NCBI RefSeq assembly: GCF_019890935.1
Contig: NZ_CP082333.1
Span: 2,320,001-2,384,000 of the forward strand
Length of the DNA: 64,000 bases
Direction: 5' to 3'
DNA from: Exiguobacterium acetylicum
Lineage (GTDB): Bacteria; Bacillota; Bacilli; Exiguobacteriales; Exiguobacteriaceae
The notes below the pieces were generated by a model. That model was not told where the DNA came from and did no database searches. It saw nothing but the letters and a program-made list of their open reading frames with translations. Below, one piece after another: positions 17,625 through 27,387 of this stretch. How positions within the stretch are numbered: position 1 is the stretch's first letter; each line of letters opens with the position of its first letter. The position numbers and the translations under genes are program-made.

Positions 17625-18668
17625 TTAATTCAATTCAAGTTCTTTTTCAACCGTTCCCATCGCCTCTAAGTGCGCCGAGACGAGGTGAACAAGATCAACG
17701 ACGCGGCAAGAGTAACCCCACTCATTATCGTACCAAGCGAGAACCTTCACTTGACGACCGCCCATGACCATCGTCGAGAGTCCATCGACGACCGTCGAAC
17801 GCTCTTCTCCGTTGAAGTCGATTGAAACGAGCGGTTCCATCGTCATTCCGAGAATCCCTTCAAGCGCACCGTCCGCTGCTTTCGTGAACGCTTCGTTCAC
17901 TTCAGCAACTGTCGTATCGCGACTGACTTCAACGACGAGATCGACGAGTGAGACGTTTGGTGTCGGAACACGAAGCGCGAGTCCATTCAATTTTCCTTCC
18001 AAGTGAGGCAAGACGAGAGAAATCGCTTTTGCCGCACCTGTCGATGTTGGAATGATGGATGATCCACATGCGCGGGCGCGTCGTAAATCCTTATGCGGAT
18101 TGTCAATATTATTTTGATCGTTCGTAAACGCATGAACCGTCGTTACGAGACCCGATTCGATTCCGAATGCCCGGTCGATGACTTGCACGACAGGTGCGAG
18201 ACAGTTCGTCGTACACGATGCGTTCGAGACGATAGCATCCGTTTCATGATCATACATGTCGTCATTGACACCCATGACGATCGTCCGGACATCCCCTTTA
18301 GCAGGTGCCGTGATGACGACCTTTTTTGCGCCTGCCACCAAATGCTTCGCAGCACCCGTATCTGAGTTGAACTTTCCTGTCGCTTCGACGACGATATCGA
18401 TGCCGAGTTCCCCCCACGGCAATAGTTCAGGATTGCGTTCACTGACGATTTGAATTTGTCTTCCGTCAACCATCAACGCCCCATCGATGATGTCGACCGG
18501 ATAATTGAATTTCCCATGTACCGTGTCGTACTTGATTAAATGTGCGAGTGTTTCGACTGGATAACTTGCATTGATTGCTACGACATCGCTTTTCCCCTCA
18601 GCGATCAGACGTCGAAAGACCATTCGACCAATTCGACCAAAACCATTGACTGCCACCTTGACTCCCAT
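17625..18668 (-). CDS. gapB: Glyceraldehyde-3-phosphate dehydrogenase, GapB type
   Basis: This 347-aa enzyme interconverts glyceraldehyde-3-phosphate and 1,3-bisphosphoglycerate. The N-terminal Rossmann motif is VNGFGRIGRMVFRR and the catalytic cysteine lies in NASCTTNCLAPV. Position next to speD matches B. subtilis gapB, the NADP-preferring gluconeogenic paralogue; that assignment rests on context more than on residues. The start MGVKVAVNG follows GGGGGATCCGCAC; the frame opens 26 codons earlier but without family similarity. Confidence 0.92.
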   Translation of the reverse strand: MGVKVAVNGFGRIGRMVFRRLIAEGKSDVVAINASYPVETLAHLIKYDTVHGKFNYPVDIIDGALMVDGRQIQIVSERNPELLPWGELGIDIVVEATGKFNSDTGAAKHLVAGAKKVVITAPAKGDVRTIVMGVNDDMYDHETDAIVSNASCTTNCLAPVVQVIDRAFGIESGLVTTVHAFTNDQNNIDNPHKDLRRARACGSSIIPTSTGAAKAISLVLPHLEGKLNGLALRVPTPNVSLVDLVVEVSRDTTVAEVNEAFTKAADGALEGILGMTMEPLVSIDFNGEERSTVVDGLSTMVMGGRQVKVLAWYDNEWGYSCRVVDLVHLVSAHLEAMGTVEKELELN

Positions 18669-18756
18669 GTGCGGATCCCCCTTCAATGTGACGGATGTAG
18701 CTCCGTTTACAGATAGAACTATATCATGAAATGTAAGCGATTTCATTATGTTCTCT

Positions 18757-18792
18757 AAAAAAAGTGAGAGAAGATGGAAACTTCTCTCACTT
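18757..18792 (-). terminator. Intrinsic terminator of polA-mutM-coaE
   Basis: AAGTGAGAGAAG and CTTCTCTCACTT form a perfect 12-bp stem with a 7-nt loop, followed on the minus strand by seven T. It lies just after coaE. Confidence 0.9.
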
Positions 18793-18800
18793 CACACTTT

Positions 18801-19406
18801 TCATGTGTCACTCTCATGCTTATCGGTGTCATATAATACTAACCATTTATCGATTTGTTGATATAACGAATCAAGACTCCCATCATTAAAGAACACATCA
18901 TCCGCAAGCTCTTTTTTCTGTTCAATGCTAAGTTGCGCATGAATACGTGCATATGCTTCTTCTTCCGATAGGTCATTACGTTGCATCAATCGTCTTAACT
19001 GCATGTTTTCCGGACAATACACGACTACGACACGGTCGAACAGCGTCCGCCAATCGCCTTCAAGTAACAACGGAATATCAAATACGACGAGCGCATGTCC
19101 TGAACGTTCATAGGCATCTGCTTCATCAAGCATCTGTCGTCGAATACTTGGGTGCATCAACTGATTCAGCTGTTGTCGTTTTTCACTATCCTGAAAAATG
19201 ATTTGTCCAAGTTTTGGACGAATGAGACGTCCTTCCTCGAATGCTTCCGGGAAAGCCGTCTTGACCGCCTCATAGGCTCGCCCTCCTGGCTCAACGACTT
19301 CTCGCGCAACGAGATCCGCATCGATGACCGCTATTCCTTTTTGCTTCAGATAGCTAGAGACCGTACTTTTACCGGTGGCGATACTGCCCGTCAGACCAAC
19401 CCTCAT
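18801..19406 (-). CDS. coaE: Dephospho-CoA kinase
   Basis: CoaE phosphorylates dephospho-CoA in the last step of coenzyme A synthesis. The 201-aa P-loop kinase has GLTGSIATGKSTV at its N-terminus, the lid-region Asp in VIDADLVARE, and DIPLLLEG. The ATG overlaps the mutM stop (ATGA), which supports this start and indicates translational coupling in polA-mutM-coaE. B. subtilis carries the sporulation gene ytaF after coaE; here a terminator follows instead. Confidence 0.95.
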   Translation of the reverse strand: MRVGLTGSIATGKSTVSSYLKQKGIAVIDADLVAREVVEPGGRAYEAVKTAFPEAFEEGRLIRPKLGQIIFQDSEKRQQLNQLMHPSIRRQMLDEADAYERSGHALVVFDIPLLLEGDWRTLFDRVVVVYCPENMQLRRLMQRNDLSEEEAYARIHAQLSIEQKKELADDVFFNDGSLDSLYQQIDKWLVLYDTDKHESDT

Positions 19407-20233
19407 AAGGCGACCTGTTGGCACGTCGGACAGAAGTGTGTTCCCCGTCCGCCGACTTTGATTTTTTCAATGGCAGTGCCACAACGGGGACACGGTTCGC
19501 CCTTTTGACCGTATACCGCGAGTTGAAGCTGGAACTCACCTTTTCCAGAAGGTGAGACATAACTTCGGATCGTACTTCCTCCCGCTTCCACTGCTTGTCG
19601 TAAGACGTCGACACCCGCTTGATGGATGCGTGAGATATCATCAAGCGTCAAGGCACCAGCCTTCGTCAACGGATGGACGCGTGCCACATGCAGGGTCTCA
19701 TCGACATAGATGTTACCGAGACCAAGGAAGATCGATTGGTCAAGCAGTGCCGTTTTGATTGGACTTCTTTTTTTACGAATTAAATTCTCCGCTAACACAT
19801 CTGCTGTGAACTCCGGATCAAACGGTTCACGCTCCAGCTGTGCCAGTGGAGCAGTCTGCATCGCTGTTTCCTTATCACGTAATTCCATCGTTCCGAACTT
19901 CCGGACATCATTGTAATGCAGCTCCGAACCATCCGTGAATCGGAAGACGACATGAGTATGTTTATCCCGCTCGACCGGTTGCGGATACGGGAAGTACTTC
20001 CCTTCCATCCGCAAATGGCTGACGAGATAAAAACGATCAAAATCAAAGAGTAGGAACTTACCGCGACGTTCGACGCGTTCGATCCGTTCTTGATGTAAGG
20101 CATCTGCAAATGGTGCCACTTCCATCCCCCGAATCATTTTCGGGTGGTAGACTTTGACGGAAGAGACTGTTTTTCCAGAGACCGAACGTTCTAAACTGCG
20201 GCGAACGGTCTCGACTTCAGGTAATTCAGGCAC
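19403..20233 (-). CDS. mutM: Formamidopyrimidine-DNA glycosylase, GTG start
   Basis: MutM (Fpg) excises 8-oxoguanine and cleaves the abasic site. The mature protein must begin with the catalytic Pro of PELPEVETVRR, so the start is the GTG at 20233 (M-PELPEV), which follows AAGGAGGAATAGAC. The 49 codons the open frame adds upstream are polA-overlapping and not real. The 276-aa protein also has the C-terminal zinc finger (CPRCGTAIEK ... THFCPTCQ). It lies 17 bp downstream of polA and overlaps coaE by 4 nt. Confidence 0.96.
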   Translation of the reverse strand: MPELPEVETVRRSLERSVSGKTVSSVKVYHPKMIRGMEVAPFADALHQERIERVERRGKFLLFDFDRFYLVSHLRMEGKYFPYPQPVERDKHTHVVFRFTDGSELHYNDVRKFGTMELRDKETAMQTAPLAQLEREPFDPEFTADVLAENLIRKKRSPIKTALLDQSIFLGLGNIYVDETLHVARVHPLTKAGALTLDDISRIHQAGVDVLRQAVEAGGSTIRSYVSPSGKGEFQLQLAVYGQKGEPCPRCGTAIEKIKVGGRGTHFCPTCQQVAL

Positions 20234-20249
20234 GTCTATTCCTCCTTGC

Positions 20250-22847
20250 TTACTTCGTTTCGTACCACGTATGTCCTGCGCCCCCATCGACGCGTAGCGG
20301 TACGGATAGTTCGACGGTCTGCTCCATCGCTTGTTTGACAAGCGCTTGTAGCGCATCGAGTTCTTCGTCTGGTGCTTCAAAAATCAATTCATCGTGTACT
20401 TGTAGTAACAAACGTGCTTTCAGATCAGATGCCTGTAAGGCAGCATGCACATCAAGCATCGCTTTTTTAATGATATCCGCAGCCGAACCTTGAATCGGCG
20501 TATTGATTGCCGTACGTTCGGCAAAACCGCGTAAGTTGAAGTTTTTCGAATTGATATCCGGGATGTTACGACGCCGGTTCATCAACGTTTCGACGAATCC
20601 ATTCGCTCGTGCCGTCTCGATCGCCGTATCCATGAACTGTTTGATTTGCGGGAACAGCTCGAAATAACGATCGATGAACGATTGTGCTTCCTTCCGCGTG
20701 ATGTTCAAGTTTTGTGACAGTCCATAATCGCTGATGCCGTAAATGATGCCGAAGTTGACAGCTTTCGCCTGACGCCGCATGTTTCCTGTGACATCCTCCG
20801 GTTCGACACCAAAGACACTACTTGCCGTTTGAGTATGGATATCCTCATCATGTAAGAATGCATCGACAAGCGTCTGATCCTGCGACATATCGGCCATGAC
20901 ACGTAATTCGATTTGTGAATAATCGGCAGCATACAGTGACCAACCTGCTTCACTCGGAACGAAGGCTTTTCGAATCTTCCGGCCTTCTTCGATCCGAATC
21001 GGGATATTCTGAAGGTTCGGATTGACCGAACTTAAACGACCTGTCTGGGCAATCGTCTGAGCAAAACGGGTGTGAATCTTTCCGTCTTCCTTGATGACTT
21101 TTTGTAAGCCTTCGACATACGTCGACTGTAATTTTTGGAGCTCCCGGTATAACATGATGTGATCGATGACCGGATGCAGCGGACGCAGTTTTTCAAGGAC
21201 GTCTGCGGCAGTCGAGTAGCCGGTCTTTGTTTTCTTGAAGGCGGGCAGTTCGAGTTTTTCAAACAGAATCACACCAAGTTGTTTCGGTGAATTGATATTG
21301 AATGACTCACCTGCCGCTTCAAAGACCAACGTCTCAAGTTCCGTTAAACGTCCGGCAAGATCTGCTTGCATCGACTGGAGCGTCGCGACGTCGACACGAA
21401 TCCCGGTCCACTCCATCTCAGCGAGGACACCTGACAATGGACGCTCTAGTGTTTCATACAGCTCATATTGCTGATTCGCCTTCAACTCTTCCCGGACTTT
21501 CGGGAACAATAACTCGATCATCCGTGCCTTTTCTGCAAGATAAGGATGTAATACGTCATCCGCTGGGGCTAGACGTTTGGCTCCCTTACCGAGGACTGCT
21601 TCTTCGTTCGGTGCCATCAATGCATAATGACCAGCAATTGAAGCGAGCGTCGTGCCGCCACTTAAGTTCAATAAGTAACCCGCTAATAACAGATCCTCAT
21701 AACCGTTTAAGGTTAAGCCGTGCTTACGCAACGCGAATGCGACTTGTTTGGCATCGAGACAAATCTTCCGATGTTCCGACTCGATCCATTGGCGGAATGC
21801 CGGATCCTCGACGAGCGTCGGGGCAGCAACATAGATCGTGTCAGGCGTTGCGATTGCAAACCCGATGATGTCCTCTTCCATGTAATCCTCTCGCAACTGT
21901 TCAGCAAGCAACACCGCATCGGTGACGTCTTCAGGAAGTGAAGTGATCGTCACGACGTTCAACTGCTCTTTATCCTCTTCTTTGACGACAGGGGCGAATC
22001 GATTCGTCAACGACTTGAAACCGAGCGACTGGAACAACGAATACGGCACTTGGGTATCAACGTCGCGAATTTGCAAATCATCTAGCGTCGTCTCGAGCGG
22101 GACATCGACTTTAATTGTCGCAAGTTCTTTCGACAGTCGTGCTAACTCTTCGTTCGCGATGACTTTTTCCTTCTGCTTACCTTTTAAGTCTTCAACATGT
22201 TCATACAGTCCTTCGACAGAACCATATGCCGAAATCAATTTAACTGCCGTCTTTTCACCAATCCCAGGAATCCCTGGAATATTATCCGACTTATCTCCCA
22301 TTAATCCTTTCAGGTCAATCATTTGAATCGGTTTGAGACCACCATATGTCTCAGCGAACAGTTCCTCCGTCATGCACTGGACGTCCGTGATCCCACGCTT
22401 CGTGATCAAGACTTCGACCTTATCCGTGACAAGTTGAAGTAAATCTTTATCACCTGTGACGATCCGCGTCCGATCCGTCGGCATCGTTCGTGCGAGCGTA
22501 CCAATCAAATCATCTGCCTCATAACGATGGAGTTCCATCATTTGAATACCGAGCGCTTCACAGATATCCCGGACGATCGGGAATTGCTCACGTAGTTCGG
22601 ACGGTGTCTTTTCCCGACTCCCTTTATACTCCTGATAGACATCATGACGGAACGTTTCACTCGAAGCATCGAAGGCAACGAGCATATGTGTCGGTTGTTC
22701 TTCCTCGAGCAACTTCAATAACATCATCGTAAAGCCATAAGCTGCGTTCGTATTTCGTCCTTGCGCATCCGTCATTGGTGGTAAGGCGAAAAACGCCCGA
22801 TAGGTCAACGAGTTCCCATCAATCAATAGCAATTTATTTTCCATCAT
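20250..22847 (-). CDS. polA: DNA polymerase I
   Basis: Pol I (865 aa) fills gaps and removes RNA primers. The 5'-3' exonuclease domain is N-terminal (LLIDGNSLTYRAFFALP, GDKDLLQLV, GEKTAVKLI). A middle 3'-5' exonuclease-like domain follows, which lacks an obvious full set of acidic residues, as in other Bacillales. The polymerase domain has DYSQIELRVMADMSQD, the O-helix (RRQAKAVNFGIIYGIS) and QVHDELIFE. GGGG sits 5 nt before the first ATG. It heads polA-mutM-coaE and lies downstream of phoPR, as in B. subtilis. Confidence 0.97.
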   Translation of the reverse strand: MMENKLLLIDGNSLTYRAFFALPPMTDAQGRNTNAAYGFTMMLLKLLEEEQPTHMLVAFDASSETFRHDVYQEYKGSREKTPSELREQFPIVRDICEALGIQMMELHRYEADDLIGTLARTMPTDRTRIVTGDKDLLQLVTDKVEVLITKRGITDVQCMTEELFAETYGGLKPIQMIDLKGLMGDKSDNIPGIPGIGEKTAVKLISAYGSVEGLYEHVEDLKGKQKEKVIANEELARLSKELATIKVDVPLETTLDDLQIRDVDTQVPYSLFQSLGFKSLTNRFAPVVKEEDKEQLNVVTITSLPEDVTDAVLLAEQLREDYMEEDIIGFAIATPDTIYVAAPTLVEDPAFRQWIESEHRKICLDAKQVAFALRKHGLTLNGYEDLLLAGYLLNLSGGTTLASIAGHYALMAPNEEAVLGKGAKRLAPADDVLHPYLAEKARMIELLFPKVREELKANQQYELYETLERPLSGVLAEMEWTGIRVDVATLQSMQADLAGRLTELETLVFEAAGESFNINSPKQLGVILFEKLELPAFKKTKTGYSTAADVLEKLRPLHPVIDHIMLYRELQKLQSTYVEGLQKVIKEDGKIHTRFAQTIAQTGRLSSVNPNLQNIPIRIEEGRKIRKAFVPSEAGWSLYAADYSQIELRVMADMSQDQTLVDAFLHDEDIHTQTASSVFGVEPEDVTGNMRRQAKAVNFGIIYGISDYGLSQNLNITRKEAQSFIDRYFELFPQIKQFMDTAIETARANGFVETLMNRRRNIPDINSKNFNLRGFAERTAINTPIQGSAADIIKKAMLDVHAALQASDLKARLLLQVHDELIFEAPDEELDALQALVKQAMEQTVELSVPLRVDGGAGHTWYETK

Positions 22848-22917
22848 CTACGCCCCTTTAATCGATTTTCTGTTCCTATTGTATCACTCTACACACATTT
22901 GTTCGCTAAAAATGACC

Positions 22918-22951
22918 AAAAAAAGACGATTGACTCACGGGGAGTCAATCG
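22918..22951 (-). terminator. Intrinsic terminator of phoPR
   Basis: CGATTGACTC and GAGTCAATCG form a perfect 10-bp stem around a short loop; the minus strand then reads into a T-run. It separates phoPR from polA. The rest of the 23.0 kb gap shows nothing recognisable. Confidence 0.85.
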
Positions 22952-23059
22952 CCAAGGGCATGACGACATGGGAGCTGATCCAGTCGCCATACAGATGATG
23001 AAGAAGGTAATTTCATCATAAGATATGTCTATTAAGGAAATGTGAATCCACTGTGAAAT

Positions 23060-24793
23060 TCAGCCATGTTTTGGTAAACGAATCGTAAATGTCGTCCCTT
23101 TCTGCTCCTCTGAAGCGACTTCGATTTCACCATGGTGAAGGTCGACGATGTGTTTGACGATGGCTAGTCCAAGACCCGTCCCCCCAGAATTGCGGCTTCG
23201 TGCCTTATCGACGCGATAGAAACGTTCAAATATCCGTTGGGTTTCTTTCGGATGAATACCAATTCCGTCATCTTTGATGATGAGCTGGACAGACTCTTCC
23301 CCATCCTCAAGCTGAATCCAGACGTTGCCACCATTTGGCGTATAATTCAACGCATTCGCGACCAAGTTGACGACGACCTGTTTCAATCGATTCAAATCTG
23401 CCCGAATGAAGACTTCCTCTTCCGTTTCGATATGAATCGTCATCTCTTTTTCTGTTGCTCGTCGGTCCAGGAGTGCTGCCGTTTCCCGAACGAGACTTGT
23501 CACATCAACGATTGCGGTCTCGAGCTGATAGTTATCCTGTTCTAAACGAGAGAGTTCAAGCAAGTCTTCCACCAATGTTTGCATCCGTTCCGACTCGTCA
23601 TGAATGATCCGTAAAAATTGTTCACGGATTTCCGGAACCTCTTGCGCGCCATCGAGTAACGTCTCCGCAAACCCTTTGATGGACGTCAACGGTGTCTTTA
23701 ATTCATGGCTGACATTCGCGACGAAGTCTTTACGCATCTGTTCCAGCTTTTTGATTTCCGTGATGTCGTTAAAGACGACGGTCGTTCCCTGCACGCGACC
23801 GTTCTTATCGAAAATCGGAGCGGCACTGACCATGAACGTCCGACTATTAATACCGAATCGAACACTCGACTGCTTTCGATTTGGTTTTTCCGTCAGATAA
23901 ACATCTTCAATCACCTGGCTCATCTTTTCGTTTGGCAATACACGATAGTACAGCTTCCCGCTAGACGGTTCATGAATGTTGAACATTTCCCGATACGTCC
24001 GGTTGACGAGCAGGACATAGCCTTTTTCATCAATCAACATGAGACCGGCTCCCATGTACTCGATCAAGGATTCAAGACGCGCCCGTTGCATCGCCTCACC
24101 AGACGATGCGTTCTCGAGATTGCGCGCTAGTAGATTGATGGAGCGTCCTAAATCGCGTGATTCATCAGGTGCCGACAACTCATAGACGCGTGACTTGTAA
24201 TTTCCATGCGACAGCTCGTGCAACACATCGGTTGCCTCCGCGATCGGTCGAAGGAATCGTTTCGTCGAACGATAGATCGTCAAGAATATAATCAATAACG
24301 ACGCAACGAGAGAAAGGATGATGACCGTCCAAATCCGTGAATAAATAACGTTTAAGTCTTTTGCGTAACGAATGAAACTGACGTACACCTCGCCACCGTC
24401 CGCTGTCGGAACAGGCTTCGTGAATTGGACGACACTGTCATCTGTTTTCGATTCAAACGTCCCCTCATCAGGAATCGCTGAAAAATTAAGAGTCGCGACT
24501 TTTAGTTTCGTCACATCAACCGGTGTACCAGCAATGATCTCACCCCGACCATTGAATAAAATCATGTCGAAGTTCGATTCCGCGTACAATTGATTCACAT
24601 ACTGGGCCATCTCCGAAACATCGCGCCCTTGTAAGATCGTCTCGACAAGAGAAGTCTCATCCATCAATTTTTCTTTTTCATTTTGGACATAGAACTCTTT
24701 GAAGGATTGTCCAAGTAAGAAACCGAGTGCAATCAGCACGAGACTGATGAACGAAAACATTTTAAAGATGAACCGCTTGCGATACTTACTCAT
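23060..24793 (-). CDS. phoR: Sensor histidine kinase PhoR
   Basis: This 577-aa membrane kinase phosphorylates PhoP on phosphate limitation. Two membrane segments (about residues 10-30 and 155-177) flank an extracytoplasmic domain. Then come a HAMP segment, a PAS domain (about 245-340), the H-box (DFVANVSHELKTPLTSIKG), and the ATPase boxes NLVANALNYTP, DDGIGI and GTGLGLAIVKHIV. The start codon overlaps the phoP stop (ATGA). The name rests on the partner's near-identity with PhoP and on the position between phoP and polA. Confidence 0.92.
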   Translation of the reverse strand: MSKYRKRFIFKMFSFISLVLIALGFLLGQSFKEFYVQNEKEKLMDETSLVETILQGRDVSEMAQYVNQLYAESNFDMILFNGRGEIIAGTPVDVTKLKVATLNFSAIPDEGTFESKTDDSVVQFTKPVPTADGGEVYVSFIRYAKDLNVIYSRIWTVIILSLVASLLIIFLTIYRSTKRFLRPIAEATDVLHELSHGNYKSRVYELSAPDESRDLGRSINLLARNLENASSGEAMQRARLESLIEYMGAGLMLIDEKGYVLLVNRTYREMFNIHEPSSGKLYYRVLPNEKMSQVIEDVYLTEKPNRKQSSVRFGINSRTFMVSAAPIFDKNGRVQGTTVVFNDITEIKKLEQMRKDFVANVSHELKTPLTSIKGFAETLLDGAQEVPEIREQFLRIIHDESERMQTLVEDLLELSRLEQDNYQLETAIVDVTSLVRETAALLDRRATEKEMTIHIETEEEVFIRADLNRLKQVVVNLVANALNYTPNGGNVWIQLEDGEESVQLIIKDDGIGIHPKETQRIFERFYRVDKARSRNSGGTGLGLAIVKHIVDLHHGEIEVASEEQKGTTFTIRLPKHG

Positions 24794-25509
24794 TCCGGTT
24801 TCGGCTCCTCCATCTTATACCCGAGACCACGAATCGTTTTGATATAAATCGGTTTTTTCGTATTCGGCTCGATTTTTTCACGGACATGACTAATGTGCAC
24901 ATCCACGATTCGTGTATCGCCGACGAAATCATAGTTCCAGATTGCGGATAACAGTTGGTCTCGTGTCAGGACACGTCCCTTATTTTTAGCAAGATATACG
25001 AGCAATTCGAATTCTTTAGGTGTCAGTTCAAGACGTTCTTCTGCTTTGAAAGCTTCGTAGTTATCTGGAACGATCTTGACATCACCAATCAGAATCGTCC
25101 CATCCGTCACTTCTTCCGATGGTGTTGTCTGATGACTCATTCGTCGTAAAATTGCTTTCACACGGGCGACGACTTCACGTGGGCTAAATGGTTTTGTCAG
25201 ATAATCGTCCGCACCGAGTTCCAGACCAAGAACTTTATCGAACTCATCATCCTTTGCCGTCAGCATCAAGATCGGCGTATTGATTTTCTGTTGGCGTAGC
25301 CGTTTACATACTTCCAGACCATCGAGTTCCGGCAACATGAGATCCAGTACAATCAATGCGGCATCTTGTTTTTCCGCTAATTTTAAACCTGACATCCCAT
25401 CATGTGCCGTTTCGACAACGAAACCAGCCTGTTCTAGATTAAACTTCAATAGTGTTGCAATCGACAATTCATCATCTACCACGATAATTTTATCTTTCAA
25501 ACCTTGCAT
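24790..25509 (-). CDS. phoP: Phosphate response regulator PhoP
   Basis: This OmpR-family regulator has a receiver domain (IIVVDDELSIATLLKFNLEQ, phospho-acceptor Asp in VLDLMLPELDG, Lys in YLTKPFSPREV) and a C-terminal winged helix. The end (NYDFVGDTRIVDVHISHVREK, TKKPIYIKTIRGLGYK) is almost the same as B. subtilis PhoP. Start choice is uncertain. The ATG at 25509 directly abuts GAGGGGG, while a TTG at 25500 has normal spacing and would give MKDKIIVVDDE, closer to the family start. It overlaps phoR by 4 nt. Confidence 0.94.
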   Translation of the reverse strand: MQGLKDKIIVVDDELSIATLLKFNLEQAGFVVETAHDGMSGLKLAEKQDAALIVLDLMLPELDGLEVCKRLRQQKINTPILMLTAKDDEFDKVLGLELGADDYLTKPFSPREVVARVKAILRRMSHQTTPSEEVTDGTILIGDVKIVPDNYEAFKAEERLELTPKEFELLVYLAKNKGRVLTRDQLLSAIWNYDFVGDTRIVDVHISHVREKIEPNTKKPIYIKTIRGLGYKMEEPKPE

Positions 25510-25579
25510 CCCCCTCAAGTTTCGTTCTTTCGAATGAGGAATTCCGTGGAATCCGCTTCGTCTGTCTTCATCTTACCGA

Positions 25580-25619
25580 CTTTCACAGGAAAATCACAAA
25601 TCTTTCTGCTGTTTCTTTA
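25580..25619. promoter_or_regulatory. Possible PhoP box between phoP and the yuiD-like gene
   Basis: TTCACA (25580-25585) and ATCACA (25591-25596) are 11 bp apart, with TTTACA again near 25614. PhoP binds TT(A/C/T)A(C/T)A direct repeats with about 5-bp gaps. The direction on the plus strand would suit the yuiD-like gene; autoregulation of phoP is the alternative. Confidence 0.35.
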
Positions 25620-25720
25620 CATAATCTTTAAAGGAGATGCCGAATCCAACTAGATCGTTCGTGTAAAAGCTAATAAAACGGGGAAACAATACATATCGTT
25701 AATTGTAGGAGGTAGAATGT

Positions 25721-26146
25721 ATGGAATGGAACCATCCCCTTTTTGCAGCCATCACGGCGTGGTTCATCGCTCAAGCAGCGAAGCTTGTCACGAGTTTGGT
25801 ACGGACGCGAAAGTTCGACCTGGAAATCATGTTTGCTTCCGGTGGTATGCCTAGTTCACATAGCTCGACTGTCGTCGCCTTAGCCGTGGTCATCGGTTTT
25901 CAGGAAGGCTTCTCGTCCTCACTCTTCGCACTAGCTGCTATATTTGCCACGATCATCATGTATGACGCAACGGGTGTCAGACAAGCAGTCGGTGTTCAGG
26001 CAAAATTACTCAATGATTATTTTAAAGGAATTCGTCATGAGACCCCTCTTCTGAATGAGCTCGTCGGCCATACCGAATTTCAGGTGTTCGTTGGTCTGTT
26101 ACTCGGACTAGCCGTCGGTCTTCTATGGCCCGTCTTCTTCTTTTAA
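25721..26146 (+). CDS. Divergent PAP2-family membrane protein (YuiD-like, DUF212)
   Basis: This 141-aa membrane protein has about four hydrophobic segments. It carries the family motifs KFDLEIMFASGGMPSSHSSTVVAL and MYDATGVRQAVGVQAKLLN. In PAP2 phosphatases related motifs hold the catalytic His; whether DUF212 members are active phosphatases is not established. The GTAGGAGG ribosome-binding site precedes the ATG. It is divergent from phoP and convergent with the alcohol dehydrogenase gene. Confidence 0.88.
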   Translation: MEWNHPLFAAITAWFIAQAAKLVTSLVRTRKFDLEIMFASGGMPSSHSSTVVALAVVIGFQEGFSSSLFALAAIFATIIMYDATGVRQAVGVQAKLLNDYFKGIRHETPLLNELVGHTEFQVFVGLLLGLAVGLLWPVFFF

Positions 26147-26158
26147 TCCAATGATGTA

Positions 26159-26192
26159 CAACAGCCCATCCAAAAATCGGATGGGCTGTTTG
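26159..26192. terminator. Bidirectional terminator between the yuiD-like and dehydrogenase genes
   Basis: AACAGCCCATCC and GGATGGGCTGTT form a perfect stem with a short A-rich loop between convergent genes. Confidence 0.8.
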
Positions 26193-26205
26193 AGTATGAT
26201 ATAGC

Positions 26206-27345
26206 TTATGGTTTCAAGACGACCTTGATGCATCCATCTGTCCGATCATTAAATGTCTGATAGGCAGAAGCAGCATCATCAAGTGCCACTCGGTGTGTCA
26301 CGATATCCGTCGGATCAAATTCTTGATTGATGATTTTCTGGAATAGTTCCGGCATCAAATGGACGACTGGTGCTTGTCCCATTTTCAGCGTAATATTTCG
26401 GGTAAAGAAATCGCCAAGCGGAAACTGATTATATTTTTTAGCGTAGACGCCTGTCAACTGTACAGTACCAAATTTCCGGACAGCGTCTTTTGCAATATCA
26501 ATGGCACTCAACGTTCCACCTTGCAGACCAATCTTTTGTTCAATTTTTTCTATAGGGGACATCTTCCCATCAAAACCGACGCAATCAATTACGACGTCTG
26601 CCCCACCTTGTGTCAGCTCTTTAATATACGCACCACTTTCTGCGTGATCTGAGAAATTTACTGTCTCGACTTTATTCGTGACTTTAGCATGATTTAATCG
26701 ATACACTTGATCATCTACCGCAATGACTCGCTTTGCCCCTTGCATCCATGCAAATTTTTGTGTCATTAGTCCAACTGGTCCTGATCCGAGTACAACGACC
26801 GTATCTCCTTTTTTCACACCCGCATGCAGAACACTCCAATACGCCGTAGGTAAAACGTCAGATAAAAACAATAGTGCCTCATCTTCTAATTCACATGATT
26901 CAGGAATCACGAGTGGCATGAAATTCCCGAACGGAACTTTTAAATATTCCGCCTGACCACCGGGATGTCCACCAAACTCTTCTGTAAAGCCGAAGTACCC
27001 ACCTGTATCAACATGGGGATTTCCGTTCGAGTTATCACATTGACTCTCCATATCATGTTCACAAAAGAAACAGTGACCACAAGCAACATTAAACGGTAAC
27101 ACGACGCGATCACCACGCTTGACCTTCGTCACACCTGGTCCAACTTCTTCAACGATGCCCATCGGTTCATGACCAATGACATAATCTTTGTGAGCCGGCA
27201 TATTCCCTTGATAGATGTGTAAATCTGATCCACAAATGGCAGTCGAAGTGATTTTAACGATGATATCATCGTTTTTATCAATCGATGGATCCTGGACTTG
27301 TTTGACTTGAACATCTTTTGCTCCTTGGTACGTTACGGCGCGCAT
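26206..27345 (-). CDS. Zinc-dependent alcohol dehydrogenase (formaldehyde-dehydrogenase-like MDR)
   Basis: This 379-aa medium-chain dehydrogenase has the catalytic zinc Cys in TAICGSDLHIYQG, GHEPMGIVEEVG, and structural-zinc cysteines in CGHCFFCEHDMESQC. Its Rossmann fold carries the motif VVLGSGPVGLM. The internal insertion after the structural lobe is typical of the glutathione-independent formaldehyde dehydrogenase-like group. The true substrate is unknown. It is a single-gene unit with a possible SigB-type promoter. Confidence 0.88.
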   Translation of the reverse strand: MRAVTYQGAKDVQVKQVQDPSIDKNDDIIVKITSTAICGSDLHIYQGNMPAHKDYVIGHEPMGIVEEVGPGVTKVKRGDRVVLPFNVACGHCFFCEHDMESQCDNSNGNPHVDTGGYFGFTEEFGGHPGGQAEYLKVPFGNFMPLVIPESCELEDEALLFLSDVLPTAYWSVLHAGVKKGDTVVVLGSGPVGLMTQKFAWMQGAKRVIAVDDQVYRLNHAKVTNKVETVNFSDHAESGAYIKELTQGGADVVIDCVGFDGKMSPIEKIEQKIGLQGGTLSAIDIAKDAVRKFGTVQLTGVYAKKYNQFPLGDFFTRNITLKMGQAPVVHLMPELFQKIINQEFDPTDIVTHRVALDDAASAYQTFNDRTDGCIKVVLKP

Positions 27346-27387
27346 GTGGCATCCCCCTTAGTGGAATAGAATGACGTACCTTTGTCC

